Assembly: GCF_001592265.1 (NCBI RefSeq)
Contig: NZ_BCWP01000004.1
Span: forward strand, 62,001-126,000
Reading direction: 5' to 3'
Origin: Curvibacter delicatus NBRC 14919
GTDB taxonomy: Bacteria; Pseudomonadota; Gammaproteobacteria; Burkholderiales; Burkholderiaceae_C
Length of the DNA stretch: 64,000 nt
This document shows positions 1-7,825 of the stretch, in pieces. Under the pieces are notes generated by a model. The model was not told where the DNA came from. It made no database searches and saw only the letters and a list, made by a program, of their open reading frames with translations. The stretch's first letter is position 1, and each line of letters begins with the position of its first letter. Position numbers and translations under genes: made by a program.

Positions 1-1
1 C

Positions 2-91
2 GATGAATTCGTGCATGAGAACCCCTGGAAATCGGTTGGTGTCGCTGCCGGCATCGGTCTGGTGATCGGCCTGCTGATCGGCCGTCGCTGA
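2..91 (+). CDS. DUF883 (ElaB/YqjD-like) membrane-anchored protein, C-terminal fragment
   Basis: The window opens inside this gene; only the last 29 codons are present. The visible end has a short acidic/aromatic stretch (HENPWKSVG) followed by a small hydrophobic glycine-rich segment and a terminal GRR, which is the usual single C-terminal membrane anchor of the ElaB/YqjD/DUF883 family. In E. coli these proteins attach ribosomes to the inner membrane in stationary phase. A YqjE-like gene starts 4 bases after the stop, matching the E. coli yqjD-yqjE-yqjK order. The N-terminal part cannot be judged. Confidence 0.75.
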   Translation, partial: DEFVHENPWKSVGVAAGIGLVIGLLIGRR

Positions 92-95
92 CCTC

Positions 96-497
96 ATGAC
101 GAACCCTGACGGAGGGCTTTTTTCCTCGGTGCGCCAGTTGCTGGCGACCGGGGTGGAGACTCTGCGTGTCCGGCTGGAACTGCTGAGTACCGAAGTTGAA
201 GAGGAAAAACTTCGCCTGTTCGATGCTGTGCTCTGGGCCGGCCTGGCCCTGTTGCTGCTGGGCATGGGGCTGCTGTTCCTGTGTGGCCTGATCGTGGTCC
301 TGCTGTGGGACCACCACCGGTTGCTCGCCCTGGGTGGCCTGACCGTGATCTTTCTTGGTTGCGGCTACTGGGTATTGCAGATCGCACGCGCGCGCCTGCG
401 CGCCCCAGGCGGTCTGTTCACCAGCAGCGTGGCCGAACTGGCTCGTGACCACTCCGAACTGGCCCGCGAACGAGCCGGCCTGGATGAGGCGGAATGA
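96..497 (+). CDS. YqjE-like phage-holin-family membrane protein
   Basis: This 133-residue protein has an N-terminal amphipathic helix (about residues 1-45, rich in Arg, Glu and Leu), two adjacent hydrophobic segments (about 48-72 and 76-96) and a charged C-terminal tail. This is the layout of the YqjE / holin superfamily 3.6 proteins. The function is unknown beyond an inner-membrane location. It lies between the DUF883 gene and a YqjK-like gene that overlaps or abuts its stop, so the three are very likely one operon. Confidence 0.7.
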   Translation: MTNPDGGLFSSVRQLLATGVETLRVRLELLSTEVEEEKLRLFDAVLWAGLALLLLGMGLLFLCGLIVVLLWDHHRLLALGGLTVIFLGCGYWVLQIARARLRAPGGLFTSSVAELARDHSELARERAGLDEAE

Positions 498-498
498 C

Positions 499-807
499 AT
501 GTCGGGTGCGATGCGTTCACGCGAGACGGAGCTGGTGGCACGCAAGCAGCAACTGCTGATCCGCAGTGCCGAACTGCGCGTCACCTTGGCGCATCAATCC
601 CAAACCCTGCAAGGACCGTTGGCCTTGGCCGACCAGGCTGTCAGTGGCACCCGCTGGCTACGCAGCCACCCGCAGTGGCCGTTGGGCGCCCTGTTGTTGC
701 TGGCGGTCTTGCGCCCCCGCCGGGCACTGGCCTGGGCGGGGCGACTGTGGTGGGGTTGGGGCCTGTACAAACGGGCGCGCAGCTGGCTAGCACGCGGCGA
801 GCACTGA
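499..807 (+). CDS. YqjK-like small protein
   Basis: This 102-residue protein starts at an ATG 1 base after the stop of the YqjE-like gene, which is why this start is preferred over an upstream in-frame one inside that gene. It has an Arg/Glu/Gln-rich N-terminal helix (ETELVARKQQLLIRSAELR) and a C-terminal hydrophobic stretch followed by Trp/Arg-rich residues. The same pattern is seen in YqjK, the third gene of the E. coli yqjDEK set. The assignment rests on position and composition rather than on a strong motif. Confidence 0.55.
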   Translation: MSGAMRSRETELVARKQQLLIRSAELRVTLAHQSQTLQGPLALADQAVSGTRWLRSHPQWPLGALLLLAVLRPRRALAWAGRLWWGWGLYKRARSWLARGEH

Positions 808-1028
808 AGTCCAATCACGGCAACCAGCCCAGCCACCAGACTTCGGATCGGCTCAGCCGAAAATCAGTCACCGCCCTTGGGATAGAGCACTCTTGGCGTG
901 CAACAAACAGTGCGGGTATTGGTCAACGTCACACTGCCGCCCGCGTTCAGAGGCCACTGGGCGCCATCCATTCATGCGGCACCGTCACTCGGCTCGCACG
1001 CCATCGGCCACGTGCGACAAGCGGCGAC

Positions 1029-1433
1029 CTATCCCAAACGCACCGGAAACCCTTGTACATCGAAAGGCAGGTAGCTGTCCAGCGCTCCGCGCTTGACGTC
1101 TTCCACCATGCGCTGGAGCAGCGCATCGGCATCCTGGCTGCTGGGCGCACGGCCGCCACTGCCCGACATGCCGGCGACAAAAACAAGTGCCCAAGGCTGG
1201 CCGAACTGACGCGCCTCATCGGCCAGTGCCGTAAACGAGACAATTTCTTCCGGTGTCTTGTCCACGCACATCAACGGCACCAGCGCACCACCTTGACCCG
1301 CCTCAAATCTGGCCGACTGCTCGGGCGTGCTGTCTTCCGGCAGTTCGGCCGAGGCGAAAACGAAAAGCAGACGCTGCGGCTCGGGCTGCTGCCGTGCAGC
1401 GGACAGCAGGTCATCAAAAGAGGAAATATTCAT
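1029..1433 (-). CDS. Conserved protein often annotated as 'ribonucleotide reductase subunit alpha' (nrdJ companion)
   Basis: This 134-residue soluble protein begins MNISSFDDLLSAARQQPEPQ and contains a FVFASAELP strand and a Cys/Asp pair (MCVDKTPEE). I recognise it as a small protein found next to nrdJ in many Comamonadaceae, where databases label it ribonucleotide reductase subunit alpha. It shares no catalytic motif with real RNR alpha chains, so that label is probably carried over from the neighbour. Here it is divergent from nrdJ, with 149 bases between the two starts. The real function is unknown. Confidence 0.6.
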   Translation of the reverse strand: MNISSFDDLLSAARQQPEPQRLLFVFASAELPEDSTPEQSARFEAGQGGALVPLMCVDKTPEEIVSFTALADEARQFGQPWALVFVAGMSGSGGRAPSSQDADALLQRMVEDVKRGALDSYLPFDVQGFPVRLG

Positions 1434-1435
1434 AC

Positions 1436-1449
1436 TTGATTTTCGTCAA
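1436..1449. promoter_or_regulatory. FNR/ANR-type box between nrdJ and its divergent companion
   Basis: TTGATTTTCGTCAA differs from the FNR consensus TTGAT-N4-ATCAA at one base. It lies 2 bases before the start codon of the minus-strand gene, too close to activate that gene in the classical way, and about 140 bases before nrdJ. Oxygen control of a class II, oxygen-independent reductase would make sense. Binding is inferred. Confidence 0.5.
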
Positions 1450-1582
1450 GGCAGTGCCACACTTACACAAAGGCCGCCGCAAAACAGGCTGTTCGCACAA
1501 GGCGAACAAGGTTTGTGACAGGTCAAACAGCAAAGCTGACCTCACTTTAGCATCGTGCAGAAATGATGAGGAGTAATGATTC

Positions 1583-4465
1583 ATGACCGACACCACGCAG
1601 AGCCCGCAAGTCAGCACCCAGACCCTTGCCCCCCAGTCCATCAGCGAAGAAGTGCTGCTGGAAAAGTACGCCAAAGGCGATGAACACAGCATCCTGCAGG
1701 TCAACCAGCGCGTGGCGCATGCGCTGGCCCAGATTGAGGCACCGGAGCAACGCACACACTGGGAGGGCCGGTTCCTGCATGCCCTGCAGCAGGGTTTCTT
1801 GCCGGCCGGACGCATCCAGTCCGCAGCCGGCACGGACCTGACGGCCACGCTGATCAACTGCTTTGTGCAGCCGGTGGGGGACTCGATCGCGCACGATGAC
1901 GAAGGCCACCCTGGCATCTACGTGGCGTTAATGGAAGCGGCCGAGACCATGCGCCGCGGCGGTGGCGTGGGTTACGACTTCTCCCGCATCCGGCCGCGCG
2001 GTGCCTGGGTGGGCAGCACGCAAAGCAGCGCCTCCGGCCCGGTCAGCTACATGCGCGTGTACGACCGCTCCTGCGAAACCGTGGAGTCGGCCGGCAGCCG
2101 GCGCGGCGCGCAGATGGGCGTGCTGCGCTGCGACCACCCGGATATCGAGGAATTCATCCATGCCAAGGATGGCGGTGACCTGCGGAACTTCAACATTTCG
2201 GTTGGTGTAACCGACGCCTTCATGCAGGCGGTGGAAAACGACACCGAGTTTGAGCTGGTCCACCGCGCGGAAGCCGGTATGGCCCAGAAAGACGCCGGGG
2301 CCTATTACGCCAGTGAACGTGGCCTGTGGGTCTACCGCAAGGTGCGCGCGCGCGACCTGTGGGAACAGGTGATGCGTTCCACCTATGACCACGCCGAACC
2401 CGGCGTGCTGTTCATCGACACCATCAACCGCGACAACAACCTCTCGTACTGCGAGGCCATAACCAGCACCAACCCCTGCGCCGAACAGCCCTTGCCACCT
2501 TATGGTTGCTGCTGCCTGGGGTCGATCGACCTGACGCGCTTCGTGCGTGAGCCCTTCAACGACAAGACCCATTTCGACTTTGCCGGCTTCTCCGAACTCT
2601 GCCGCATCGCCACCCGCATGCTCGACAACGTGCTAGACGTGACGGTCTGGCCGCTGCCGCAACAGCAGCAGGAGATGCGCAACAAGCGCCGCGTCGGTCT
2701 GGGCTTCACGGGGCTGGGCGATGCACTGGTCATGCTGGGCCTGCGCTACGACACCCAGCCCGCGCGCGACATGGCCCGCAAGATCTCCGAAGCCATGCGG
2801 GATGCGGCCTACGAGGCTTCCAACGAACTGGCCCGCGAACGCGGTGCCTTCCCGCTCTTCAACGCCGACATGTACCTGAGCAGTCCGCGCTTTGCCTCGC
2901 GGCTGCCGGCGGCGCTGAAGGAGAAGATCCGCAAGCATGGCCTGCGCAACTCGCACCTGCTGTCCATCGCGCCCACCGGCACCATCAGCCTGGCCTTCGC
3001 CGACAACGCCAGCAATGGCATTGAACCAGCCTTCAGCTGGCACTACACGCGCAAGAAGCGCATGCCGGACGGCAGCCTGAAGGAATACGCGGTGGAAGAC
3101 CATGCCTGGCGCCTGTATCGCCACCTCAAGGGCGAAAACACACCGCTCACCCCCGCCTTCGTGACCGCGTTGGAGATGAGCGCGCAGGACCATGCCGCCA
3201 TGGTTGCGGCTGTGGCGCCGTGCATCGACACCGCCATCTCCAAGACCGTCAATGTGCCGGCCGACTACCCCTATGCCGACTTCCAGGATCTTTACCTGCA
3301 GGCCTGGAAGGCGGGCCTCAAGGGCCTGGCCACCTACCGTCCCAACGCGGTGCTGGGTTCGGTGCTCAGCGTCACGCCCACGGCCGCCCCACTGCAGATC
3401 GATGATGCCAACCAGCGTCTGGCCCTGGAGCGCCTGCCGGCACCGGTTCTGTCTTCATTGCGCTGGCCAGGCCGGCCCGAGTTGCCCGGCGGCAACCCGG
3501 CCTGGAGCTTCATGGTGCACCACCCCTTCGGCGAGTTCGCACTGTTCGTCGGCGAATTGGCGGCCGAGCAAGGTGCGCCGACTCAACCTTTCGAGGTCTG
3601 GGTCAACGGCACCGAGCAGCCGCGCGGCCTGGGTGCGCTGGCCAAGACGCTGTCCATGGACCTGCGTGCCAACGACCCGGCCTGGCTGCGCCTGAAGCTT
3701 GACGCCCTGGCCACGGTGGCCGAGGAGCGCTCGTTTGAAATGCCCTTCCCCCCGCACGGTGAGCGCCGTCTGTTCCCCGGCGTTGTGGCTGCGACGGCGG
3801 CGGTAATCCGCTGGCGCTGTGAACAGCTGGGGGTGTGGCGTGAGCGCGTACACCCCTTGGCCACGCCGGTGATCGACGCCATGTTCAGCCGGGATGAGCC
3901 CATCACCGGTCCTTCCGGGACGCTGGCCTGGGCCGTGGACATCGACAACCCGGCCACCGGCGAAGCCTTCACGCTCACCCTGAAAGAGGTCAGCCTGCCT
4001 GGCCCCGACGGCAACCCGGTGAACCGGCCCTGTGCGGTCGGCCTGTCGGGCAACTACCCGCGCGCACTCGATGGTCTGGCGCGTCTGCTTTCGCTCGACA
4101 TGCGCGTGATCGACCCGGCCTGGATCGGCATGAAGCTGCGCAAGCTGCTCAACTACGCGGAACCGCTGGGCCACTTCATGGCCTTTGTGCCCGGTCTGCC
4201 ACACGGTGAGCGACGCCAGCAGATCTGGCCCTCTACCGTGGCCTACATGGCGCGCCTGATCATCCACCGCTACGCCATGCTGGGCGTGCTCGACGAAGAG
4301 GGTTTCCCGCTGCGTGAAATGGGGGTGCTCGAAGCCCCGGGCGCCGACGAGGAAACCGCCGCACTGGCCGGCCGTCCTTGCCCTGAATGTGGCAATCCCA
4401 CGGTGATCAAAAAGGACGGTTGCGATTTCTGCACCGCCTGCGGTTTTGTGGGACAGTGTGGTTGA
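1583..4465 (+). CDS. nrdJ: Adenosylcobalamin-dependent (class II) ribonucleoside-diphosphate reductase
   Basis: This 960-residue enzyme makes deoxyribonucleotides with adenosylcobalamin as the radical source and does not need oxygen. The catalytic N-x-C-x-E motif is at 297-301 (NPCAE), with a substrate-loop Cys near residue 93 (INCFV). Two copies of a TSCPD-type domain follow at about 625-710 and 770-870. The C-terminus ends in a CPEC...CDFCTACG Cys cluster that would reduce the active-site disulfide. A GAGG ribosome site precedes the ATG by about 9 bases. The stop overlaps the start of a hemerythrin-domain gene (TGATG), so the two are translationally coupled. Length and domain order fit the betaproteobacterial NrdJ type. 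Confidence 0.95.
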   Translation: MTDTTQSPQVSTQTLAPQSISEEVLLEKYAKGDEHSILQVNQRVAHALAQIEAPEQRTHWEGRFLHALQQGFLPAGRIQSAAGTDLTATLINCFVQPVGDSIAHDDEGHPGIYVALMEAAETMRRGGGVGYDFSRIRPRGAWVGSTQSSASGPVSYMRVYDRSCETVESAGSRRGAQMGVLRCDHPDIEEFIHAKDGGDLRNFNISVGVTDAFMQAVENDTEFELVHRAEAGMAQKDAGAYYASERGLWVYRKVRARDLWEQVMRSTYDHAEPGVLFIDTINRDNNLSYCEAITSTNPCAEQPLPPYGCCCLGSIDLTRFVREPFNDKTHFDFAGFSELCRIATRMLDNVLDVTVWPLPQQQQEMRNKRRVGLGFTGLGDALVMLGLRYDTQPARDMARKISEAMRDAAYEASNELARERGAFPLFNADMYLSSPRFASRLPAALKEKIRKHGLRNSHLLSIAPTGTISLAFADNASNGIEPAFSWHYTRKKRMPDGSLKEYAVEDHAWRLYRHLKGENTPLTPAFVTALEMSAQDHAAMVAAVAPCIDTAISKTVNVPADYPYADFQDLYLQAWKAGLKGLATYRPNAVLGSVLSVTPTAAPLQIDDANQRLALERLPAPVLSSLRWPGRPELPGGNPAWSFMVHHPFGEFALFVGELAAEQGAPTQPFEVWVNGTEQPRGLGALAKTLSMDLRANDPAWLRLKLDALATVAEERSFEMPFPPHGERRLFPGVVAATAAVIRWRCEQLGVWRERVHPLATPVIDAMFSRDEPITGPSGTLAWAVDIDNPATGEAFTLTLKEVSLPGPDGNPVNRPCAVGLSGNYPRALDGLARLLSLDMRVIDPAWIGMKLRKLLNYAEPLGHFMAFVPGLPHGERRQQIWPSTVAYMARLIIHRYAMLGVLDEEGFPLREMGVLEAPGADEETAALAGRPCPECGNPTVIKKDGCDFCTACGFVGQCG

Positions 4466-5010
4466 TGAACCCCAGCAGCGCACTCCCTGGCTTCAACTCA
4501 CCCGCCGTCGGCTTCGAGCAACCGTTCGAGATGCTCGAAGCCTGTCATGACCGGGTGCGGCGCAGCCTGGCGCTGCTGGGCAAACTGATGGCGTACGTTG
4601 CAGACCACGGGCACGATGCGCAAAGCCGTTCCGCTGCGGCTGACGTGCTGCGCTATTTCGATCTGGCGGCGCCTTTGCACCACCTGGATGAGGAAACGCA
4701 CGTCTTTCCGCTGCTGCTGGAACAAGGGGATGCGGCCGTGCGCGAAGCCGTTCAGTCCCTTCAGCAGGATCACGTCGCCATGGGGCACCTCTGGCTTCGG
4801 CTGCGCCTTGTGCTGCTGAACTGGCGTGATGCCGAGGCACCGGCGACGTTGACGGCCTCCACACAAGCGGACGCGACGAGCTTTTCTGCGCTTTATGCCG
4901 ACCATCTCAAAACCGAAGAAGGCCTGGTCTTTCCGCAGGCTCGCTCGCGGATGGACGCCACCGGTCTGGTGGCCATGGGCCGGCAGATGCAGGCCCGCCG
5001 CCAAGGCTGA
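4465..5010 (+). CDS. Hemerythrin-domain protein coupled to nrdJ
   Basis: This 181-residue protein carries the His/Glu pattern of the hemerythrin HHE fold: H at about 31, LHHLDEETHVFP near 74-85, QDHVAMGH near 105-112 and HLKTEE near 150-155. Such four-helix proteins bind a di-iron centre and sense or store oxygen or NO, or repair iron centres. The start overlaps the nrdJ stop by one base, and the stop lies directly against the convergent universal stress protein gene. Because class II reductase suits low-oxygen growth, a link to oxygen or iron handling is plausible but unproven. Confidence 0.85.
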   Translation: MNPSSALPGFNSPAVGFEQPFEMLEACHDRVRRSLALLGKLMAYVADHGHDAQSRSAAADVLRYFDLAAPLHHLDEETHVFPLLLEQGDAAVREAVQSLQQDHVAMGHLWLRLRLVLLNWRDAEAPATLTASTQADATSFSALYADHLKTEEGLVFPQARSRMDATGLVAMGRQMQARRQG

Positions 5011-5448
5011 TCAGTCACGCACCACGAACACCGGCAGGTGCGAATGGGACAGCACACGTTGCGCCACGCTGCCCAGCACGATCTTCTCGATGCCATGGCG
5101 GCCGTGCGAGCCCATGACAATCAGATCGGCGCCCGTTGTCTTGGCTGCCTCCAGAATGCCGCGCCAGGCCGCATGCTCTTCGACCACCCGGGTCTGCGGC
5201 ACGACACCTGACTGTTCCAGAAGCTGCTTTGCCGCCTGAATCGCCTGCTCGGCTTCGGCCGTGGCCGCACTCAGGTACTCGGCCTGCCCGTAGGCGAAAT
5301 CGCTGCCCAGCCCGGTGAAGGGATAGGGATCGATCACGTAGATCACGGTCGCGGCACTGCCAAAAGCCTTGGCCAGACCGGCCGCCTTCTCCACGGCTTT
5401 TTGTGCCGTCTCGGAACCATCCACCGGAATCAGAATGTGCTTGAACAT
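5011..5448 (-). CDS. Universal stress protein, UspA family
   Basis: This 145-residue single-domain Usp begins with the family's first strand (MFKHILIPVDGSE). It carries the ATP-binding signature G-x2-G-x9-G-S at G113, G116, G126 and S127 (GSHGRHGIEKIVLGS), which places it in the ATP-binding (MJ0577-like) branch. Length is normal. It converges with the hemerythrin gene with no gap. The 64 bases upstream hold no operator I could recognise. Confidence 0.92.
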   Translation of the reverse strand: MFKHILIPVDGSETAQKAVEKAAGLAKAFGSAATVIYVIDPYPFTGLGSDFAYGQAEYLSAATAEAEQAIQAAKQLLEQSGVVPQTRVVEEHAAWRGILEAAKTTGADLIVMGSHGRHGIEKIVLGSVAQRVLSHSHLPVFVVRD

Positions 5449-5512
5449 GGGGTCACCTCTCTTTGGTTAACTGGGCATCGGCGCTGCCTCGGTTGTCCTT
5501 CCCGGGATTCCA

Positions 5513-6265
5513 TCAGATCCGTTTTTCGTCGTCGCCCTGGAAACCGCCAGCGCGCAGCGTCACCACCAGCGTATCACGGTGGCCTGCCGTGCCCAGCGGC
5601 TGGATCGGCGTGGTTTCATGGATCACACGCGTATCGTCGAGCAGCAGCAGGGACCAGGGCTCGCTCAGGGTGAAACGCTGGCCATTGGGGCCGTCGGCCT
5701 CGAACACGCGCGTTTCTCCACCCTTGACGTCCTGACGCGCCAGCAGGAACACGGCCACCAGATCGACACCGTCGCGGTGCGCCCCCTCGGGCGTGGGGCG
5801 GCCGATGCCGTCGGTGGTGTCGATGCGAAAAGGATGCGCTTCCACATACCAGGGCTGCGCCCCCTTCAGGCCCGAGCACACAGCCCCCAGCCAGCGCAGC
5901 AGGCGCGGCCAGGCCGCTTGCTCCACCAGCGCCGGCTGCATGGGCGCGAACAGACGCTGCATGCCGCCATGCAGGGCGTTGTATTCCAACGGTTGCCAGT
6001 GGGCCCGGTGCGGTGACTGGGTCACGCGCTCACCATCGACCACGAAACAGGAATGGCGCCGGCGCCGGTAGCGGCCACCATCCTTGAGGAAGGCATCGGG
6101 CGGCAGATCGTCCCAGAACGGCAGCAGGGCTTTGAGCACGTCAGGCGCACAGCCGCTGGCGGCACTGACACCCGCAGCATCCAGCACGGCATAACCGCGC
6201 CGGCGCAAGGTGGCATCGAGTTCAGCGGGAGAAACAGCGGGCGGCGAAAACAGGGAATGGCTCAT
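5513..6265 (-). CDS. 2-oxoglutarate/Fe(II) dioxygenase family protein (2OG-Fe_Oxy_2 type)
   Basis: This 250-residue protein has a facial-triad pattern H163-x-D165 (AHRDGVD) with a distal His216 (RVIHETTP) and an Arg near 230 (GHRDTLVV) that could bind 2-oxoglutarate. The middle segment WYVEAHPFRI and the GAHRDGVDLV stretch resemble the family that includes BsmA and free L-amino-acid hydroxylases such as isoleucine 4-dioxygenase. The substrate cannot be read from sequence. The start MSHSLF is preferred over an in-frame ATG 33 bases upstream because the extra residues look non-family. It stands alone between two convergent or divergent genes. Confidence 0.8.
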   Translation of the reverse strand: MSHSLFSPPAVSPAELDATLRRRGYAVLDAAGVSAASGCAPDVLKALLPFWDDLPPDAFLKDGGRYRRRRHSCFVVDGERVTQSPHRAHWQPLEYNALHGGMQRLFAPMQPALVEQAAWPRLLRWLGAVCSGLKGAQPWYVEAHPFRIDTTDGIGRPTPEGAHRDGVDLVAVFLLARQDVKGGETRVFEADGPNGQRFTLSEPWSLLLLDDTRVIHETTPIQPLGTAGHRDTLVVTLRAGGFQGDDEKRI

Positions 6266-6342
6266 GACGGCCTCAAGCTTACCGCGTGCCGTGGCCATGG
6301 GTCTTTCGCCGCCGTGAGTACGTGGGATTTACCGCCGGTTTC

Positions 6343-6356
6343 CTGACCTGCGTCAA
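6343..6356. promoter_or_regulatory. FNR/DNR-type box upstream of the bacteriohemerythrin gene
   Basis: CTGACCTGCGTCAA has perfect TGAC-N4-GTCA symmetry and matches the FNR/DNR half-site pattern apart from the T/A to C/G change at the inner base. Its centre is about 60 bases before the ATG at 6410, which fits a class II activator site with a start of transcription near 6391. A similar box is at 59465-59478. Confidence 0.5.
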
Positions 6357-6409
6357 GCCTGACCGAAGGCACTGCACTTACCCTGCCGGCTCAACTCCGG
6401 AGTTTTGAC

Positions 6410-6922
6410 ATGCCTTCCCTGCAATGGTCCGACGCCCTGGCGCTGGACTTGCCCCTGATGGACGACACCCACCGCGAATTCGTCGAGCTGCTGGCCCGCG
6501 TCGAGGCGTCCGACGACGCCACCCTGCTCGATGCCTGGCAGACACTGATCGCCCATACCGACGACCATTTCGGCCGTGAGGACGAGTGGATGAAGAACAC
6601 GCGCTTCGCGTCCTCCAACTGCCACAGCATGCAGCATGAGGTGGTGTTGAAGGTGATGCGCGAAGGCCTCACGCGCGGCCAGACCGGCGACTTGGCAACC
6701 GTGCGGCAGATGGCCAGCGAATTGGGCATCTGGTTTCCGCAGCATGCGCAGAGCATGGACGCGGCGCTGGCGCTGCATCTGCGTCGCGTCGGCTACGACC
6801 CGCTGACCGGCATCGTATCGGCGCCGCAGGCGCTGCCGGCCGACATGATCCACGGCTGCGGCGACAGCTGCTCGACCGATGACACCCCGCGCAAGGAACC
6901 AGCCTTGGTAAGTACCTGGTAG
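6410..6922 (+). CDS. Bacteriohemerythrin
   Basis: This 170-residue protein shows every di-iron ligand of a bacteriohemerythrin: H21, H53, E57, H72, H76, H112 and D117, in the spacing H...HxxxE...HxxxH...HxxxxD. It should bind oxygen reversibly in the cytoplasm, delivering oxygen to oxidases or scavenging it. A C-terminal extension of about 40 residues after the fourth helix contains a CGDSC pair not needed for oxygen binding. It is a single gene with an FNR-type box upstream and converges with the K+ channel gene. Confidence 0.93.
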   Translation: MPSLQWSDALALDLPLMDDTHREFVELLARVEASDDATLLDAWQTLIAHTDDHFGREDEWMKNTRFASSNCHSMQHEVVLKVMREGLTRGQTGDLATVRQMASELGIWFPQHAQSMDAALALHLRRVGYDPLTGIVSAPQALPADMIHGCGDSCSTDDTPRKEPALVSTW

Positions 6923-6941
6923 CCTGCCCGCCGCGGCAAGC

Positions 6942-7817
6942 TCAATGCTGCGCGTCGGTGCCGGGTGAAACGGCGGTCAGGCTGGCGCCGCAATGCTGGC
7001 AATAACGCGCCTCCAACGCGAGGCCTTCGCTCAGGCATTCCGGACAGGTGCGTGTCATCGGCCCCCGCGTCATGCGCTGTGCTGTCATCTCGGCCGTCAC
7101 GATACCGGTCGGCACGGCCAACGTGCCCCAACCCAGCAGCATCATGGCCGAGGAGATCAGGCGGCCCAGTTCGGTCTTGGGGGTGATGTCGCCGAAGCCG
7201 ACCGTGGTCATGGTGGTGATGGCCCAGTACACGGCCGTCGGAATGCTGGTGAAGCCATTGACCGGCCCTTCCACCACGTACATGACGGTGCCCATGACCA
7301 GCACGATCATCAGCACCACCGAAATGAAGACCAGGATCTTGCGCCGGCTGGCGCTCAGTGCCTGTCCCAGCGCCTGGTATTCGGAGAAATAGGCGGTGAG
7401 CTTGAAGATGCGGAACACACGCAGCAGGCGCAGCACGCGCACATCGATCAGGACATGGATTTCCGGCACCAGCAGGGCCAGGTAGGTCGGCAGCAGGGCC
7501 AGCAGGTCGATGATGCCGTAGAAGCTGGTGGCATAACGCCAGGGGTGACGCACGCAGGCCAGACGAGCCAGGTACTCGAGCGTGAACAGGGCCGTGAACA
7601 GCCACTCCAACCGGTCAAACAGCGACTGGTAGTGCGCCGGCAGGCCAGGCAGGCTGTCGAGCACGACCACCAGCACACTGAGCAGGATGATGGCGATCAG
7701 CCAGAAGTCAAACTGCCGGCCGGCCCGGGTATCGGATTCGAAGATGATGTTGTACAGACGAAGCCGCCAGCCCCTCTGGGGCCAGCCGGTCTGATCCTGA
7801 GGCGCAGACGGTGTCAT
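6942..7817 (-). CDS. Six-helix voltage-gated-type potassium channel with C-terminal zinc ribbon
   Basis: This 291-residue ion-transport-family channel has an S1-S4 sensor region, with regularly spaced arginines in S4 (VRVLRLLRVFRIFKL, about 126-140). The pore helix and selectivity filter are TTVGFGD near 203-209, the K+ signature, and S6 follows. The tail carries two Cys pairs (CPEC...CQHC, about 258-278) that look like a zinc ribbon, which is not part of the core channel fold. It is expected in the inner membrane, controlling potential or K+ flux. It is convergent with the bacteriohemerythrin gene and 8 bases from the acyl-CoA ligase stop. Confidence 0.92.
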   Translation of the reverse strand: MTPSAPQDQTGWPQRGWRLRLYNIIFESDTRAGRQFDFWLIAIILLSVLVVVLDSLPGLPAHYQSLFDRLEWLFTALFTLEYLARLACVRHPWRYATSFYGIIDLLALLPTYLALLVPEIHVLIDVRVLRLLRVFRIFKLTAYFSEYQALGQALSASRRKILVFISVVLMIVLVMGTVMYVVEGPVNGFTSIPTAVYWAITTMTTVGFGDITPKTELGRLISSAMMLLGWGTLAVPTGIVTAEMTAQRMTRGPMTRTCPECLSEGLALEARYCQHCGASLTAVSPGTDAQH

Positions 7818-7825
7818 GCGCGAAA

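Noticed and set aside
808-1028. Possible small gene or RNA after the yqjK-like gene
   Set aside because: The 221 bases hold no frame with a ribosome site or family-like translation, and no tRNA-like folding was apparent.
1450-1582. Possible cobalamin riboswitch before nrdJ
   Set aside because: The gap is only about 130 bases and shows no B12-box-like segment; a full riboswitch would not fit between the FNR-type box and the start.
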